A stretch of 64,000 nt of DNA from Methanobacteriota archaeon (GTDB taxonomy: Archaea; Thermoplasmatota; Poseidoniia; Poseidoniales; Poseidoniaceae): the NCBI GenBank assembly GCA_002720095.2, contig PBGP02000012.1, positions 8,701-72,700 on the forward strand, read 5' to 3'. The notes below the pieces were generated by a model. That model had not been told where the DNA came from, searched no databases, and worked only from the letters and a program-made list of their open reading frames with translations. The translations under genes and the position numbers were made by a program. Shown here piece after piece: positions 44,622 through 53,970 of this stretch; the stretch's first letter is position 1, and each line of letters starts with the position of its first letter.

Positions 44622-45875
44622 ATGTGGACTAGAAAAGCGGCTTTTAGTATATCTGGAGGTGTATCCTTGGTATTGATAGGAATGATGATTTCTAATTTCC
44701 AATTAATGGTTATAGGATTGACATTTGTCGCCTTTACAGTTTTAAATGGTTGGATTAAAGGCCATGGAAATGTAGAAGTTCAGAGAATTTTATCCGCAGA
44801 TAATCTATACAAGGGTGATGATTTGTTTGTAGAATTAAGAATCACAAATCGTTCTTTGAGGAGAACACAACAACTAGAAGTTTATGATAATATACCTCAT
44901 GAAATGAAATTGAGAAGTGGTCTGAATTATATGAGAATTAACCTAGGACCTCGTCAGAGTACTAGAATTAGATATTCCTTAAGATGTCCTTTAAGGGGAC
45001 ATTTCTCAATCGGTCCTATTAGCGTTAGATTTAGAAATACATTTAATTTATTCGCACAAGAAATGTTTGTTAGTCATCATAGTGACTTGATAGTGTTCCC
45101 TCAGGTTAGAGATGTTGAAGAAGCATTTATTCGTAGTAGAACACCAAAAATGTATACTGGGGCTTCAACTTTAAGAACTCCAGGTCCTGGTTCTGAGTTT
45201 TACAGTTTAAGAGAGTACGTAACTGGAGATCCTTTTAAGAATATCAATTGGAAAGCATTTGCCAGAACAGGAGATTTAATGGTTAATGAAAAATGTAGGG
45301 ATGCCGTAACAGATTTATTTATCATTTTAGATAGTAGGGATATTAGTAGAATTGGAACTGTACTGAAGAATCCTCTTGAAATGGGTGCTGTTGCAGCGGC
45401 TTCTTTAGCAGCATTTTTTATCAAGAGAAGAGACAGTGTAGCTTTAGCGATCTATGATGATGGGGTTTCTTATTTACCTGCGGACACAGGTGACAAACAA
45501 TACTTCAAAATTTTAAGTAGTCTAGCAGGAGTCGTTCCTAAAGGTTCAATGCCTTTACAAGCAGTGACAAACTCATTATCTCCTAGATTCAGTAGGGGTT
45601 CGCCAGTTTTTATTATTAGTAGTATAGAAGGCGATGGAACAGTACCAAACGCAGTCAGAGATTTAGTTGGAAGAGGACATGAGGTTACCATTTTATCTCC
45701 TTCAAGTCTTGATTTTGAGAGATTAGTAAGTAGAATTCCCAGAATGAGTTATGAGGTTCTTAAGTTAGAAAGACAAAATAGACTCACTGGGTTGGCTGGT
45801 TTTGGAGCATCGGTAATAGATTGGATGCCTGATGTAGAATTATCCCAGGCATTATTACAAGTGAAAGATATTTGA
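44622..45875 (+). CDS. DUF58 membrane protein
   Basis: 417 residues from ATG 44622. Two membrane helices start the protein, then a conserved beta domain and the DUF58 signature (YVTGDPFKNINWKAFARTGDLMVNE) with a VWA-like fold following (FIILDSRD). DUF58 proteins are linked to MoxR chaperones and to cell-surface or large-complex assembly. It lies four bases after DUF4350 and 12 before a multi-pass membrane gene. The MoxR gene in this window is at 7 kb. Confidence 0.85.
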   Translation: MWTRKAAFSISGGVSLVLIGMMISNFQLMVIGLTFVAFTVLNGWIKGHGNVEVQRILSADNLYKGDDLFVELRITNRSLRRTQQLEVYDNIPHEMKLRSGLNYMRINLGPRQSTRIRYSLRCPLRGHFSIGPISVRFRNTFNLFAQEMFVSHHSDLIVFPQVRDVEEAFIRSRTPKMYTGASTLRTPGPGSEFYSLREYVTGDPFKNINWKAFARTGDLMVNEKCRDAVTDLFIILDSRDISRIGTVLKNPLEMGAVAAASLAAFFIKRRDSVALAIYDDGVSYLPADTGDKQYFKILSSLAGVVPKGSMPLQAVTNSLSPRFSRGSPVFIISSIEGDGTVPNAVRDLVGRGHEVTILSPSSLDFERLVSRIPRMSYEVLKLERQNRLTGLAGFGASVIDWMPDVELSQALLQVKDI

Positions 45876-45887
45876 GGAGTTATAAAA

Positions 45888-47078
45888 ATGGCTGATGATG
45901 TACAACCACAACAAGAAGGAATGAGGACTCTACATTTGAGACTTCTTAGAATCCAATGGCAAGTTGTTACTTTACAATTAATCAGTACAATCGCACTGCT
46001 TTGGATGTACTTGAAAATGGTTGATTTATACATAGTTGATTCAATAGATCATGCTCTTGCAATAAAATACTTTGATCAACAATTAAGTACAGCGAATTTA
46101 GAAATGCCATTACCTGCTTGGTTAACTGGTGAAGACGCAATTGGTTTAGGAAAATTTTATCCAATTATGGGTTTAAGTGTTATTGTTGGTGGAAGTATAG
46201 CGCTGCTAACTTTTCAAAGTCCAACTGTACAACGTAAAGTTAGGATGGGATTACTTCTTGGATTTATTCTCTGGTTATTCGGACCATTTATGTTCAAATG
46301 GATTGTAGCAAATTTTGGAAAAGGAGAGTGGTGGATACCTCCAGATAATTCTGTAGAATCACTTTTCAAAGGTGTGATTGTAGTATTAGAAGTAATGTTA
46401 ATTGGAATTTACATTGTACCTCTCATTTTAGGAGTTAGGGGTGTTTGGGGTCTTTCTAAAAATGCCATCGCTTGGTCTACGGGAATAATGTTATTATTTT
46501 TGGTTCTGCATGCATTATTAACATTTCAAATAGTTGAGGATTTACTTTTTGGAACTTCAGGAGAAGGACTCAAAAAAATACCTTCATTAGCAGGAGATCC
46601 AACAATTTTAGGTTTAATTAGTCCAAATCAATTTAATTTACTACAATTATCTTTGCTTTTGATAATTTTTCAAGAGTCCTCAATGGGTGTAATTAGATAT
46701 CTTGAATATGCATTCAGATTACCAGAAACTTGTAAGAAAGACCCAGAATATGTGACACAATTTTATAATTTACTAAATGGACATTTAGTCCAAACCATAG
46801 TTTTAATGACACTTTGCGGTATTACTACAATTGTGGCACTAGGTTTCCACACACTACTATTATCTATTGTTGCATCTTTGCCTGGAGATGGACAATGGGC
46901 CTACCAAATACAAGAATCCATTGAATTAGAGTTGACTTATGGTTTAGTCATTTCTGCAATGTTATTTTTATTAATTCTGGCAGGATTGAGGTATATTCTA
47001 CCTTGGCAAAGAATCAGTGGGGTTATAGAATCATTATATCGAAAAAGAGTTGAAGAAATTCCAAAAGAGGAATATTAA
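45888..47078 (+). CDS. Multi-pass membrane protein, function unknown
   Basis: 396 residues with about seven membrane segments and short loops (for example IGLGKFYPIMGLSVIVGG and GIMLLFLVLHALLTFQIVE). No motif is recognised. It is the third gene of the DUF4350-DUF58 run, 12 bases after DUF58, and likely completes a membrane complex. It overlaps the convergent 83-residue gene by four bases. Confidence 0.7.
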   Translation: MADDVQPQQEGMRTLHLRLLRIQWQVVTLQLISTIALLWMYLKMVDLYIVDSIDHALAIKYFDQQLSTANLEMPLPAWLTGEDAIGLGKFYPIMGLSVIVGGSIALLTFQSPTVQRKVRMGLLLGFILWLFGPFMFKWIVANFGKGEWWIPPDNSVESLFKGVIVVLEVMLIGIYIVPLILGVRGVWGLSKNAIAWSTGIMLLFLVLHALLTFQIVEDLLFGTSGEGLKKIPSLAGDPTILGLISPNQFNLLQLSLLLIIFQESSMGVIRYLEYAFRLPETCKKDPEYVTQFYNLLNGHLVQTIVLMTLCGITTIVALGFHTLLLSIVASLPGDGQWAYQIQESIELELTYGLVISAMLFLLILAGLRYILPWQRISGVIESLYRKRVEEIPKEEY

Positions 47079-47326
47079 GTAGACATTTTTTGAATTAACC
47101 TTCCAATTATTTCGGCAATACTAAGTGCGAAAATAGGAGCAATACAAAAATTCAATATTATTTTTATCCAAATACTCAAATCAAAATTATTCATAATAAG
47201 ATAAACTAAATATATTGAGAAAATTATTGAAATAAATAAACCAAACCTTTCTAGAAAAAGAGGATAGGTTTTCCCTCTAGTCTCTTTTCTACCAATTAAT
47301 GTGAGCTTATTTAGCTCTTTTACCAT
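47075..47326 (-). CDS. Small two-span membrane protein
   Basis: 83 residues with two membrane segments (about 27-46 and 53-73) and a basic N-terminus. No family is recognised. It is the last gene of a same-strand set with the roadblock/coiled-coil gene (nine-base gap), and may anchor that product. It overlaps the convergent membrane gene by four bases. Confidence 0.6.
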   Translation of the reverse strand: MVKELNKLTLIGRKETRGKTYPLFLERFGLFISIIFSIYLVYLIMNNFDLSIWIKIILNFCIAPIFALSIAEIIGRLIQKMST

Positions 47327-47335
47327 TTTTTCACC

Positions 47336-50300
47336 TCAAATATCAAAATTATCCAATTCTTTATTTAATTCATTTAGCGGATCATCAATATCAACTTCAG
47401 GTTTGATATTTCTTTTTTCCCATGCATGATCTAATTTAGCTAATTCAGCGTCAATTGAAACTCTGTTCCCCTTAACAATATGATCCTCAATGTCATTTTT
47501 TTCTTCATTCTCAGCAGTAATTGATGCCATTGATGTCCATCCGTCTTCTTCGTTAATTATTTCATTATTCACATCTGAATTATCAGGATTACTAGTGTTA
47601 TGAGGATTTAGTTCCTTTATTATCTCCTCAGAGACAATGGGCCTTTCTGATTCTAATTTTACATCTTCATGCGGTAAAAACCCGTCTTCTTGGAATCTCC
47701 ACAGAGCCGTTGGTTTTCTAGAACCAAATGTTAAGCCCGTCTCGTCAAGTTGTTTCAGTGCTTCATCTAATGAGTTAGCTGTTTTTTCCATAATTACCGC
47801 CGTTCCAGCATCTCCTTCATCAGCTTCTAAAAATATTGAATCAAGAGCAGATTGAATTGTTTCTCTTAAATTGTTGGCAATATGAGGTAATGCTTCTGGT
47901 CTATTGCACAGAGCTTCTAAGCGATATAAAGTATCCTTTGGAACTCCTAATTCTTCAAGTTGAGTTATCATTTGTCGCATTTTCCTAAGCAAAGTAGTTG
48001 ATCTTTCAAATTCATCCAATAAACTTTCTAAATCTAAAACCACTAACTGAACAATTTCTTTTAATTTATTTTCTAACCTTTGTCTTACAGACCAATTAGT
48101 CAAACCTCTAATTGTATTTGCTGTCTCGGGCGTCTGAGCTTCTAATAGATTCATTACTTCATTTGACAACAAATATCTTGGTGTTTTAGCGACATTGTCG
48201 ACATTATGTTGAATAATTGTCAGACCCCTTTCAATTGCTCTGTCCATTAATGTTAAACTGAAACCTAAATCTCTCATTCTGTCTAATCTCTGCATTATTG
48301 GTGCTAGTGAAGAAAATCCATGGTCATGACCTAGTAAAGCTTGAGCCAGCGGTTCGTCTCTTAGTTTTGCTCTAATAATTTCAGCTTCTTTAATATCCTC
48401 CAAAGCATTATCATGAGCTTCTTTTAATGATTCAGCACTAGAAATTAAGTTGTTAACCTCACTTTCAGCTTCTGCTCTTCTACCCCCTAAATCACCAAGT
48501 TCTCTCATTACTCTCCTTCTTTCTTCCATTAATTCCCTAACTTCTGCATGAAGATGTCCTAATCTTCTTTCACTATCCAAGAAATGTGATCTTTCATCAT
48601 CTATCAATTTACGATGTGATGCAGATTCAGCTTCTAATTCCTCTAACTCTTTGTTTTGACTCTCTATTCTTCGTTCTAATTCATTTGAGATGGTCGTAGC
48701 TTGTCTTTGACGTTCTCTTTGAGATTCAAGTTGATCAGAGATCATTCTATGTCTTCTATCGTCAGCATCTATTGAAGATCTCAATTGCCTTAATCTGATT
48801 TCACTAGCCTCAATTTCTGATTTTAGTTGAATTTCTTGTTCAGATAAGTTACTCACCATATTTTGTAACTTCTCTCTAGTTTCTGACTCACCAACAGCTT
48901 GAGTAAGTTCTTCAATCCTTTTTTCAACCTGATTTTCCAGTTCTTTAATTCTTTGAGTCAAACCATCATTTCGACTTAACGCTAGCTCTTGACTATTAGT
49001 AGCTTCTCTTAATTCAATTTTTAACTGAGAGATTTCATCAACATGATTGGAGTTTAATTGTTGCATCTCAGATATTCTCACACGCATTCCATCTATTTCG
49101 ATGTTACCAGCTTCTTTGGAAGATTTAATTTCATCTCTTTGTCTTTGAGTTCTGGCTAATTCTCTAATCAGTCTAGCCTGTTCTTTCTTAATTTTATTGA
49201 ATTCACCAGAATCTACTACAGAAGTAGGCATCAGCATTCTTCCACTTCGAGCTTTTGGCATCAATTTTGCAACTGTAGTTTTTTTCTCTTTTAAGTTCCA
49301 TTCTTTAAGACTTGAGGATAGCTTGTCTATTCCAATAGAAAAACTAAATAATTTTAGTAACCTGTTAAAAATTTGTTTTTCTCTATCCTTTGAGCGAGTT
49401 CTTGCTTTTGAGATTTTTTCACAAAATAATCCTAGATCATACTTAGGAATGGTGTTAAGATGATTTTTGATTCTCTCTACTTTTGGTAAAGAAAATAGTG
49501 TTAGTTTAGATTTAGGAGCTGTAGAGTCTACGGCAGCCTTGGAAATTGACAACTTTTTTGCTGAACGAATACCTACTGGAATACCCCTCGAAATAATAAT
49601 ATCGAGAGCTTCGTCTCCGTTTACTCTTATGTAACCACTAGTAGAATCGGATTTAGCTTTGGAAAACATCGAAATTAGATTATCTAACCCTCCTTTTCTC
49701 TCTGAAATCTTTAATCCGCCTTCCAATAAACTACCATCATCATCATCAATGTTTGTTGAAGGTCTTAGTTCTAATTTTGAGATTGCTTCATTTAGAATAT
49801 TTTCATGATCAGCACCTTCTGTGAACCATATAATAATATCTAAATCATCAATTCGCAGAATGTTTAATGATCCATCCTCTAGAAACATCGAGATTCTGTT
49901 GAGTAAAGGTAATTCTAATTTTTTGATAAATTTGTTAGAACGATCTAATTCACTTTTTATCTTAGTCGCAAGATCGTCAATATCTCCAGGTAATTGTCCT
50001 TTAGTGTGTATTATCATTCCTTTCTGAGATAGTAAAGCCCCGAGAACTGAAGATTTTTCGCACATAGAGTCAATAAATGAACTTGCTTGAAATGAATCAA
50101 AATCATCGAAAATTGAAACTTTTGAGGAAAGACTAGATAGCGAATTTAAATCATAAAACGCTGAAGGAATTAAAATTGCAACCTCAGAAAACTCTTTTTG
50201 AGTCCAAGTGTAACGCAAGGTTCGGATATTATGCTTCTTGCTTAATTTTTTTAGCTCTGCAACAGCCTCTTTTGCTGCTAGATAGTTTTTTCCTTTCCCA

Positions 50301-50473
50301 CTTTTAGCCAAACATCCAACGATTTCTCCACCGGCAATTAAACGATATCCACAGGGTTTTTTCGTTTTTGGTAAAAAATAATTAATTACTCCGTAATCAA
50401 TTTCACTGCTGTTAACATCTAAATCAGGATTTTCTCCTTTCTTTTCTTCAATTCCTAATGGTAAGCTAAACAT
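47336..50473 (-). CDS. Roadblock-domain, long coiled-coil protein
   Basis: 1045 residues, soluble. Residues 140-235 resemble a roadblock/LC7 domain (VLGALLSQKGMIIHT, then a helix and NILRIDDLDIIIWF). Residues 264-302 (SGYIRVNGDEALDIIISRGIPVGI) resemble a PATAN/DUF4388-like module. A long coiled coil from about 430 to 720 follows, then a helical domain and an acidic tail. No ATPase or GTPase motif is visible. Roadblock proteins scaffold small GTPases in bacteria and eukaryotes. The upstream gene encodes another roadblock-like protein, 13 bases away. A structural or polarity role is inferred only. Confidence 0.65.
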   Translation of the reverse strand: MFSLPLGIEEKKGENPDLDVNSSEIDYGVINYFLPKTKKPCGYRLIAGGEIVGCLAKSGKGKNYLAAKEAVAELKKLSKKHNIRTLRYTWTQKEFSEVAILIPSAFYDLNSLSSLSSKVSIFDDFDSFQASSFIDSMCEKSSVLGALLSQKGMIIHTKGQLPGDIDDLATKIKSELDRSNKFIKKLELPLLNRISMFLEDGSLNILRIDDLDIIIWFTEGADHENILNEAISKLELRPSTNIDDDDGSLLEGGLKISERKGGLDNLISMFSKAKSDSTSGYIRVNGDEALDIIISRGIPVGIRSAKKLSISKAAVDSTAPKSKLTLFSLPKVERIKNHLNTIPKYDLGLFCEKISKARTRSKDREKQIFNRLLKLFSFSIGIDKLSSSLKEWNLKEKKTTVAKLMPKARSGRMLMPTSVVDSGEFNKIKKEQARLIRELARTQRQRDEIKSSKEAGNIEIDGMRVRISEMQQLNSNHVDEISQLKIELREATNSQELALSRNDGLTQRIKELENQVEKRIEELTQAVGESETREKLQNMVSNLSEQEIQLKSEIEASEIRLRQLRSSIDADDRRHRMISDQLESQRERQRQATTISNELERRIESQNKELEELEAESASHRKLIDDERSHFLDSERRLGHLHAEVRELMEERRRVMRELGDLGGRRAEAESEVNNLISSAESLKEAHDNALEDIKEAEIIRAKLRDEPLAQALLGHDHGFSSLAPIMQRLDRMRDLGFSLTLMDRAIERGLTIIQHNVDNVAKTPRYLLSNEVMNLLEAQTPETANTIRGLTNWSVRQRLENKLKEIVQLVVLDLESLLDEFERSTTLLRKMRQMITQLEELGVPKDTLYRLEALCNRPEALPHIANNLRETIQSALDSIFLEADEGDAGTAVIMEKTANSLDEALKQLDETGLTFGSRKPTALWRFQEDGFLPHEDVKLESERPIVSEEIIKELNPHNTSNPDNSDVNNEIINEEDGWTSMASITAENEEKNDIEDHIVKGNRVSIDAELAKLDHAWEKRNIKPEVDIDDPLNELNKELDNFDI

Positions 50474-50486
50474 CTTAAAACCTCAT

Positions 50487-50831
50487 TTAAATTAATTGAG
50501 CAATAGCATCTTTTTTTACACTTAGTTCATAGCTAAGACGACCTAAGTTAGGATTCTTCCCTGTTAACAATCCAATAAATTTTTCATCAGGTAGTGCACA
50601 AAGAATAATAGTACCATTCTGGGATTCTATCCAACATTGATCTGTATTTCCCATATCGAATAATTTAGTGCTCATATTAAGTGATTGCAATAACCCATTA
50701 AAGTCCATGAACGAAACGTCTTGTCTTTTAGTACTATAAGTTTGCATTAGTTCATTACCAATTTTATCGATAATCGTTGCAAATCTCACTCCAGGAATTT
50801 GGCAAAATGATGCTAATAGTCGTTGCAACAT
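50487..50831 (-). CDS. Roadblock/LC7-like protein
   Basis: 114 residues. Its pattern (VRFATIIDKIGNELMQ, then QCWIESQNGTIILCALPDEKFIGLL) is that of the roadblock/LC7 fold. It is first in the operon with the large roadblock/coiled-coil protein and the small membrane protein. Roadblock domains usually dimerise, so the two proteins could pair. No Ras-like GTPase gene is next to it. The divergent 178-base region to the methyltransferase gene should hold its promoter. Confidence 0.65.
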   Translation of the reverse strand: MLQRLLASFCQIPGVRFATIIDKIGNELMQTYSTKRQDVSFMDFNGLLQSLNMSTKLFDMGNTDQCWIESQNGTIILCALPDEKFIGLLTGKNPNLGRLSYELSVKKDAIAQLI

Positions 50832-51009
50832 AGTCTCTAAAACTTCTAGTGCTCTGATTAGTTCATGACATTTGGGGTATATTTGGAACTAAAAACTTAT
50901 TTTTTCGATTTCTTAGTAGTATCCGAATTGTTAAGAAAAATTGTTTGAACTGATGATTTATTAATCAATTATCCAAAGAAATCAAAACTAAATTAAATTA
51001 GCATTAATC

Positions 51010-51675
51010 ATGGACCCTAGAATTTCTGTTAGAACAGCATATGATTCTATAGGTCCAGAGTTTGGTAAAAAGCGAACAATTCCATGGGATTTTGTGGTGA
51101 GGTGGCTAGAGAATAAAATTGATAAATCAGGAAATAAGTTAAAATTACTTGTTGCAGGATGCGGAAGTGGACGTCATGTTAGATTAGCACATAATTTAGG
51201 ATATGATGTTAAAGCTGTTGATATATCAGAAAAAATGGTAAAATCTACAAAGTTAGAAGAACTAAAGCAAGGTAGAGATGGTTCTAATATATTTCAATCT
51301 GATATTTGTAGCTTAAATTTTGAAAATGAAGAATTCGATCTGATAATAAGTATTGCCGTATTACATCACCTGCCGTTCGATTTATGTGAGTTAGCTTTAA
51401 ATGAATTTTCGAGAATTCTGAAAAAACAAGGTGAAATACTAGTATCATGTTGGGATCCTTCATCTCCATCCGTAAAAAATGGGACCAATGATAAAAAAAA
51501 TGAACATGTTACTTGGGTTAGTTGGACATTACCTGATAAAGAAATAGTATCTCGTTACTATCATTTACCCACTCTAATTGATAGAAAATCAAAGTGGGAA
51601 TTAAATAAAAATCTTAAAATTATCAATTATGAACTCGAAAAATACAATCAATTATTTTATTTTTCAAAAATTTAG
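51010..51675 (+). CDS. Trm9-like SAM-dependent tRNA methyltransferase
   Basis: 221 residues. SAM-binding motif I reads LLVAGCGSGRH; LIISIAVLHHL matches the later motif. The opening VRTAYDSIGPEFGKKRTIPWDFVVRWLE and the late VTWVSWTLP...RYYHL resemble Trm9/ALKBH8 methyltransferases, which complete 5-methoxycarbonylmethyl-uridine at tRNA position 34. It lies 28 bases before a Ncs6/TtuA-type thiolase gene, which supports a tRNA role. The specific reaction is inferred. Confidence 0.7.
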   Translation: MDPRISVRTAYDSIGPEFGKKRTIPWDFVVRWLENKIDKSGNKLKLLVAGCGSGRHVRLAHNLGYDVKAVDISEKMVKSTKLEELKQGRDGSNIFQSDICSLNFENEEFDLIISIAVLHHLPFDLCELALNEFSRILKKQGEILVSCWDPSSPSVKNGTNDKKNEHVTWVSWTLPDKEIVSRYYHLPTLIDRKSKWELNKNLKIINYELEKYNQLFYFSKI

Positions 51676-51703
51676 GATGCGATGTATTGAAGCGTAAGAA
51701 TGC

Positions 51704-52723
51704 ATGCGAGTATTAATGTCGGCAATTGATGTTTCAGATTGTTCACGTTGCAAGAATTCTGCAATAATCTATCAAGAATATTCAGGTCAACATTTTTGCT
51801 CAGGTTGTTTAATCAGGAGTGTCAGGAAACGAATTGGTAAGGAATTAAGGAAACAATTAATTCTACCCAAGAGTTCGGAAAAAGAATTAACAATTATTTT
51901 AGTTGCAATTAGTGGAGGTAAGGACTCTGCTGTTTTATTAGAAACTTTAAATCATTTTTTAAAGAATAGGAGAGATGTGAAATTAATCGCTGGTTGTGTC
52001 AATGAAGGAATTCAAGGATATCGAAATCCGTCAATGAAATGTGCAGAAGAACTATCCAAAAAACTTGGAATAGAGTTTAGGACTGTTAGTTATACTTCCT
52101 TAGGTTTTGATGAAATGGATAATGTTGTGAAGGTTATTCCAAAAATTAGTGAGAAAAATGAAGAAGTTAAAGGCATGTCACCTTGCTCATTTTGTGGTGT
52201 TTTTAGAAGGCAGGGTATAAATCAATTAGCAGATGATGTAGATGCAGATTATGTTGCTCTTGGACATAATTTAGATGACATGGCTCAAACAATAATGATG
52301 AATTTACAAAAAGGTGATTTAGAGCGTACAATTAGGTTGGCACCTCATTCTTGGTCTCCAATTCGGGGGATGTCACCAAGAATAGTACCAATCAGATGGA
52401 TTCCAGAACAAGAAGTTCAAGCTTATGCAATGACTTTAGAACTTCCTTTCCATGATGATGAATGCCCACATTCTCATCAAGCGTTAAGAATTCTCCACAG
52501 AGATATAATTGCAAGAATGGAAGATGCGGTACCAGGCACTCGTCACGGATTAGTACATTCCTCGGATTCTATCAAAGAGATGTTTAAAGATAATATGCCA
52601 AGAGTTAAAAATGAAAAATCGAATGAAAACTCTCCAAAAAACTGTGAAATATGCGGTGGAATCACAAGTCAGAAAATTTGTAAAGCATGTGTTATGAAAA
52701 AATGGTTGGTTGAACATTCATAA
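51704..52723 (+). CDS. tRNA 2-thiolation protein (Ncs6/Ctu1/TtuA family)
   Basis: 339 residues. PP-loop ATPase motif is SGGKDSAVLL. The N-terminal zinc finger is CSRC...CSGC, and the C-terminal one is CEIC...CKAC. Cluster cysteines for the iron-sulfur centre sit in PCSFCG and DECPHS. The enzyme adenylates uridine and inserts sulfur, at U34 (Ncs6) or U54 (TtuA); the sequence does not decide which. The Trm9-like neighbour argues for U34. The next gene is convergent and overlaps its last six bases. Confidence 0.88.
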   Translation: MRVLMSAIDVSDCSRCKNSAIIYQEYSGQHFCSGCLIRSVRKRIGKELRKQLILPKSSEKELTIILVAISGGKDSAVLLETLNHFLKNRRDVKLIAGCVNEGIQGYRNPSMKCAEELSKKLGIEFRTVSYTSLGFDEMDNVVKVIPKISEKNEEVKGMSPCSFCGVFRRQGINQLADDVDADYVALGHNLDDMAQTIMMNLQKGDLERTIRLAPHSWSPIRGMSPRIVPIRWIPEQEVQAYAMTLELPFHDDECPHSHQALRILHRDIIARMEDAVPGTRHGLVHSSDSIKEMFKDNMPRVKNEKSNENSPKNCEICGGITSQKICKACVMKKWLVEHS

Positions 52724-53485
52724 ATTCAAATCGATTATAACAGGGGCATGATCACTAACTATTAAGCCACCCTCTCTGTTAATCTCGGCATGAGATATTA
52801 GTTTTACAGCTGGTTTATTGGCTAAAAAGTAATCTATTCTCCAACCTCGATCTAGTATCCTAGCACGACCTCTATTCGACCACCATGAATAAGGCCCTTT
52901 TTTTTCTCCAAACTTCTCTCTACAAATGTCAACCCATCCTAAATTGAGCAATTTATTGAACCATTCACGTTCATTAGGTAAAAAACCAGAGGTATTTTTG
53001 TTCCCACTCGGATTCCAGATATCATTCTCAGTGTGTGCAATATTTAAATCTCCAGCAATAATCACAGGACAATCTAAATCAACATAATTTAGCGACCAAT
53101 TTAGATATTCATCCATCCATTTTTCTTTGAATAATTGCCTTTCAACTTTTGAACTTCCGCTCGGTAAATATGTATTTATTAATATTAAATTGTCGTGTTT
53201 TGTAACAAGTATTCTACCTTCTGGGTCTTCTGTACCCTTCCCTTTTTCTATAGTTTCGAAAGATTTATTTGAGAATGTTGCCACTCCTGAATAACCTTTT
53301 TTTTCTGCTGGATGCCAGTAATAGCTTAGATTAAGAGGAGCGCCCCAGTCTTTTGGTAATTGCTCTTCTAAACATCTGATTTCTTGTAACATCAATATAT
53401 CAGGGTTCATTTTGGTAATGAATTCATTTAACCCCTTTCTTATTGCAGCTCTAATTCCGTTTACATTCCAAGATATAATTCGCAT
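52718..53485 (-). CDS. Exodeoxyribonuclease III / AP endonuclease
   Basis: 255 residues from ATG 53485; a longer frame to 53548 overlaps pyrI and lacks family similarity. Motifs are ISWNVNGIRAAI, LMLQEIRC (catalytic Glu), AGDLNIAHTE, the WRIDYFLA segment and SDHAPVI (His). The enzyme cuts DNA at abasic sites and removes 3' blocks. The gene starts five bases after the pyrI stop, so it may share the pyrBI transcript. Confidence 0.92.
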   Translation of the reverse strand: MRIISWNVNGIRAAIRKGLNEFITKMNPDILMLQEIRCLEEQLPKDWGAPLNLSYYWHPAEKKGYSGVATFSNKSFETIEKGKGTEDPEGRILVTKHDNLILINTYLPSGSSKVERQLFKEKWMDEYLNWSLNYVDLDCPVIIAGDLNIAHTENDIWNPSGNKNTSGFLPNEREWFNKLLNLGWVDICREKFGEKKGPYSWWSNRGRARILDRGWRIDYFLANKPAVKLISHAEINREGGLIVSDHAPVIIDLNL

Positions 53486-53490
53486 TTTCT

Positions 53491-53970
53491 TCACAATAAA
53501 TTTTCTACTAGTCGTTCTAGATTTTGATTTCTTCCACAATAATGGCATTGCAGAGTCATAGGATTGGTATTCAATACCTTTAATCGATGTGGTAAAGGTT
53601 CTCTAATCGCATTACTGATGCAATTAGAATAGACACAATGAGCGACATTTGTCATTTCATCAGAAAGTTTGATTGATAGTTTTTCTGCTACAGAATAATT
53701 TCTAATTATTGATACAGACGCCATTGGGGCGATTAATGCTAATCTATCTAATTCATCTTGAGTTAATTCACGATCCTCAATCTTTAGAATATCTTTAGTC
53801 CCCAATTTTCTTGAAGGAACATTCATTACTAAAGAGATGGGGTTAGATTGTCTTCCATCCACATTAAAAATCTGTAATGCTTCGAGAACCATACCTCCAG
53901 GAATATGATCTATTACAGTACCGTTTCTAATTGCAGTCACTCTTCTCATTGATTGTTCATCAGCACTCAT
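53491..53970 (-). CDS. pyrI: Aspartate carbamoyltransferase regulatory subunit
   Basis: 159 residues from ATG 53970, behind GGAGGTGA. The N-terminal allosteric domain (RNGTVIDHIPGGMVLEAL) is followed by the zinc domain with cysteines in HCVYSNC and CHYCG. It binds nucleotide effectors and holds catalytic trimers. The pyrB stop overlaps its start, showing translational coupling. Confidence 0.96.
   Translation of the reverse strand: MSADEQSMRRVTAIRNGTVIDHIPGGMVLEALQIFNVDGRQSNPISLVMNVPSRKLGTKDILKIEDRELTQDELDRLALIAPMASVSIIRNYSVAEKLSIKLSDEMTNVAHCVYSNCISNAIREPLPHRLKVLNTNPMTLQCHYCGRNQNLERLVENLL

Noticed and set aside
50832..51009. Possible small RNA in the divergent gap
   Set aside because: It is AT-rich with no stable hairpin or conserved motif that I can see; it is best explained as two promoters.
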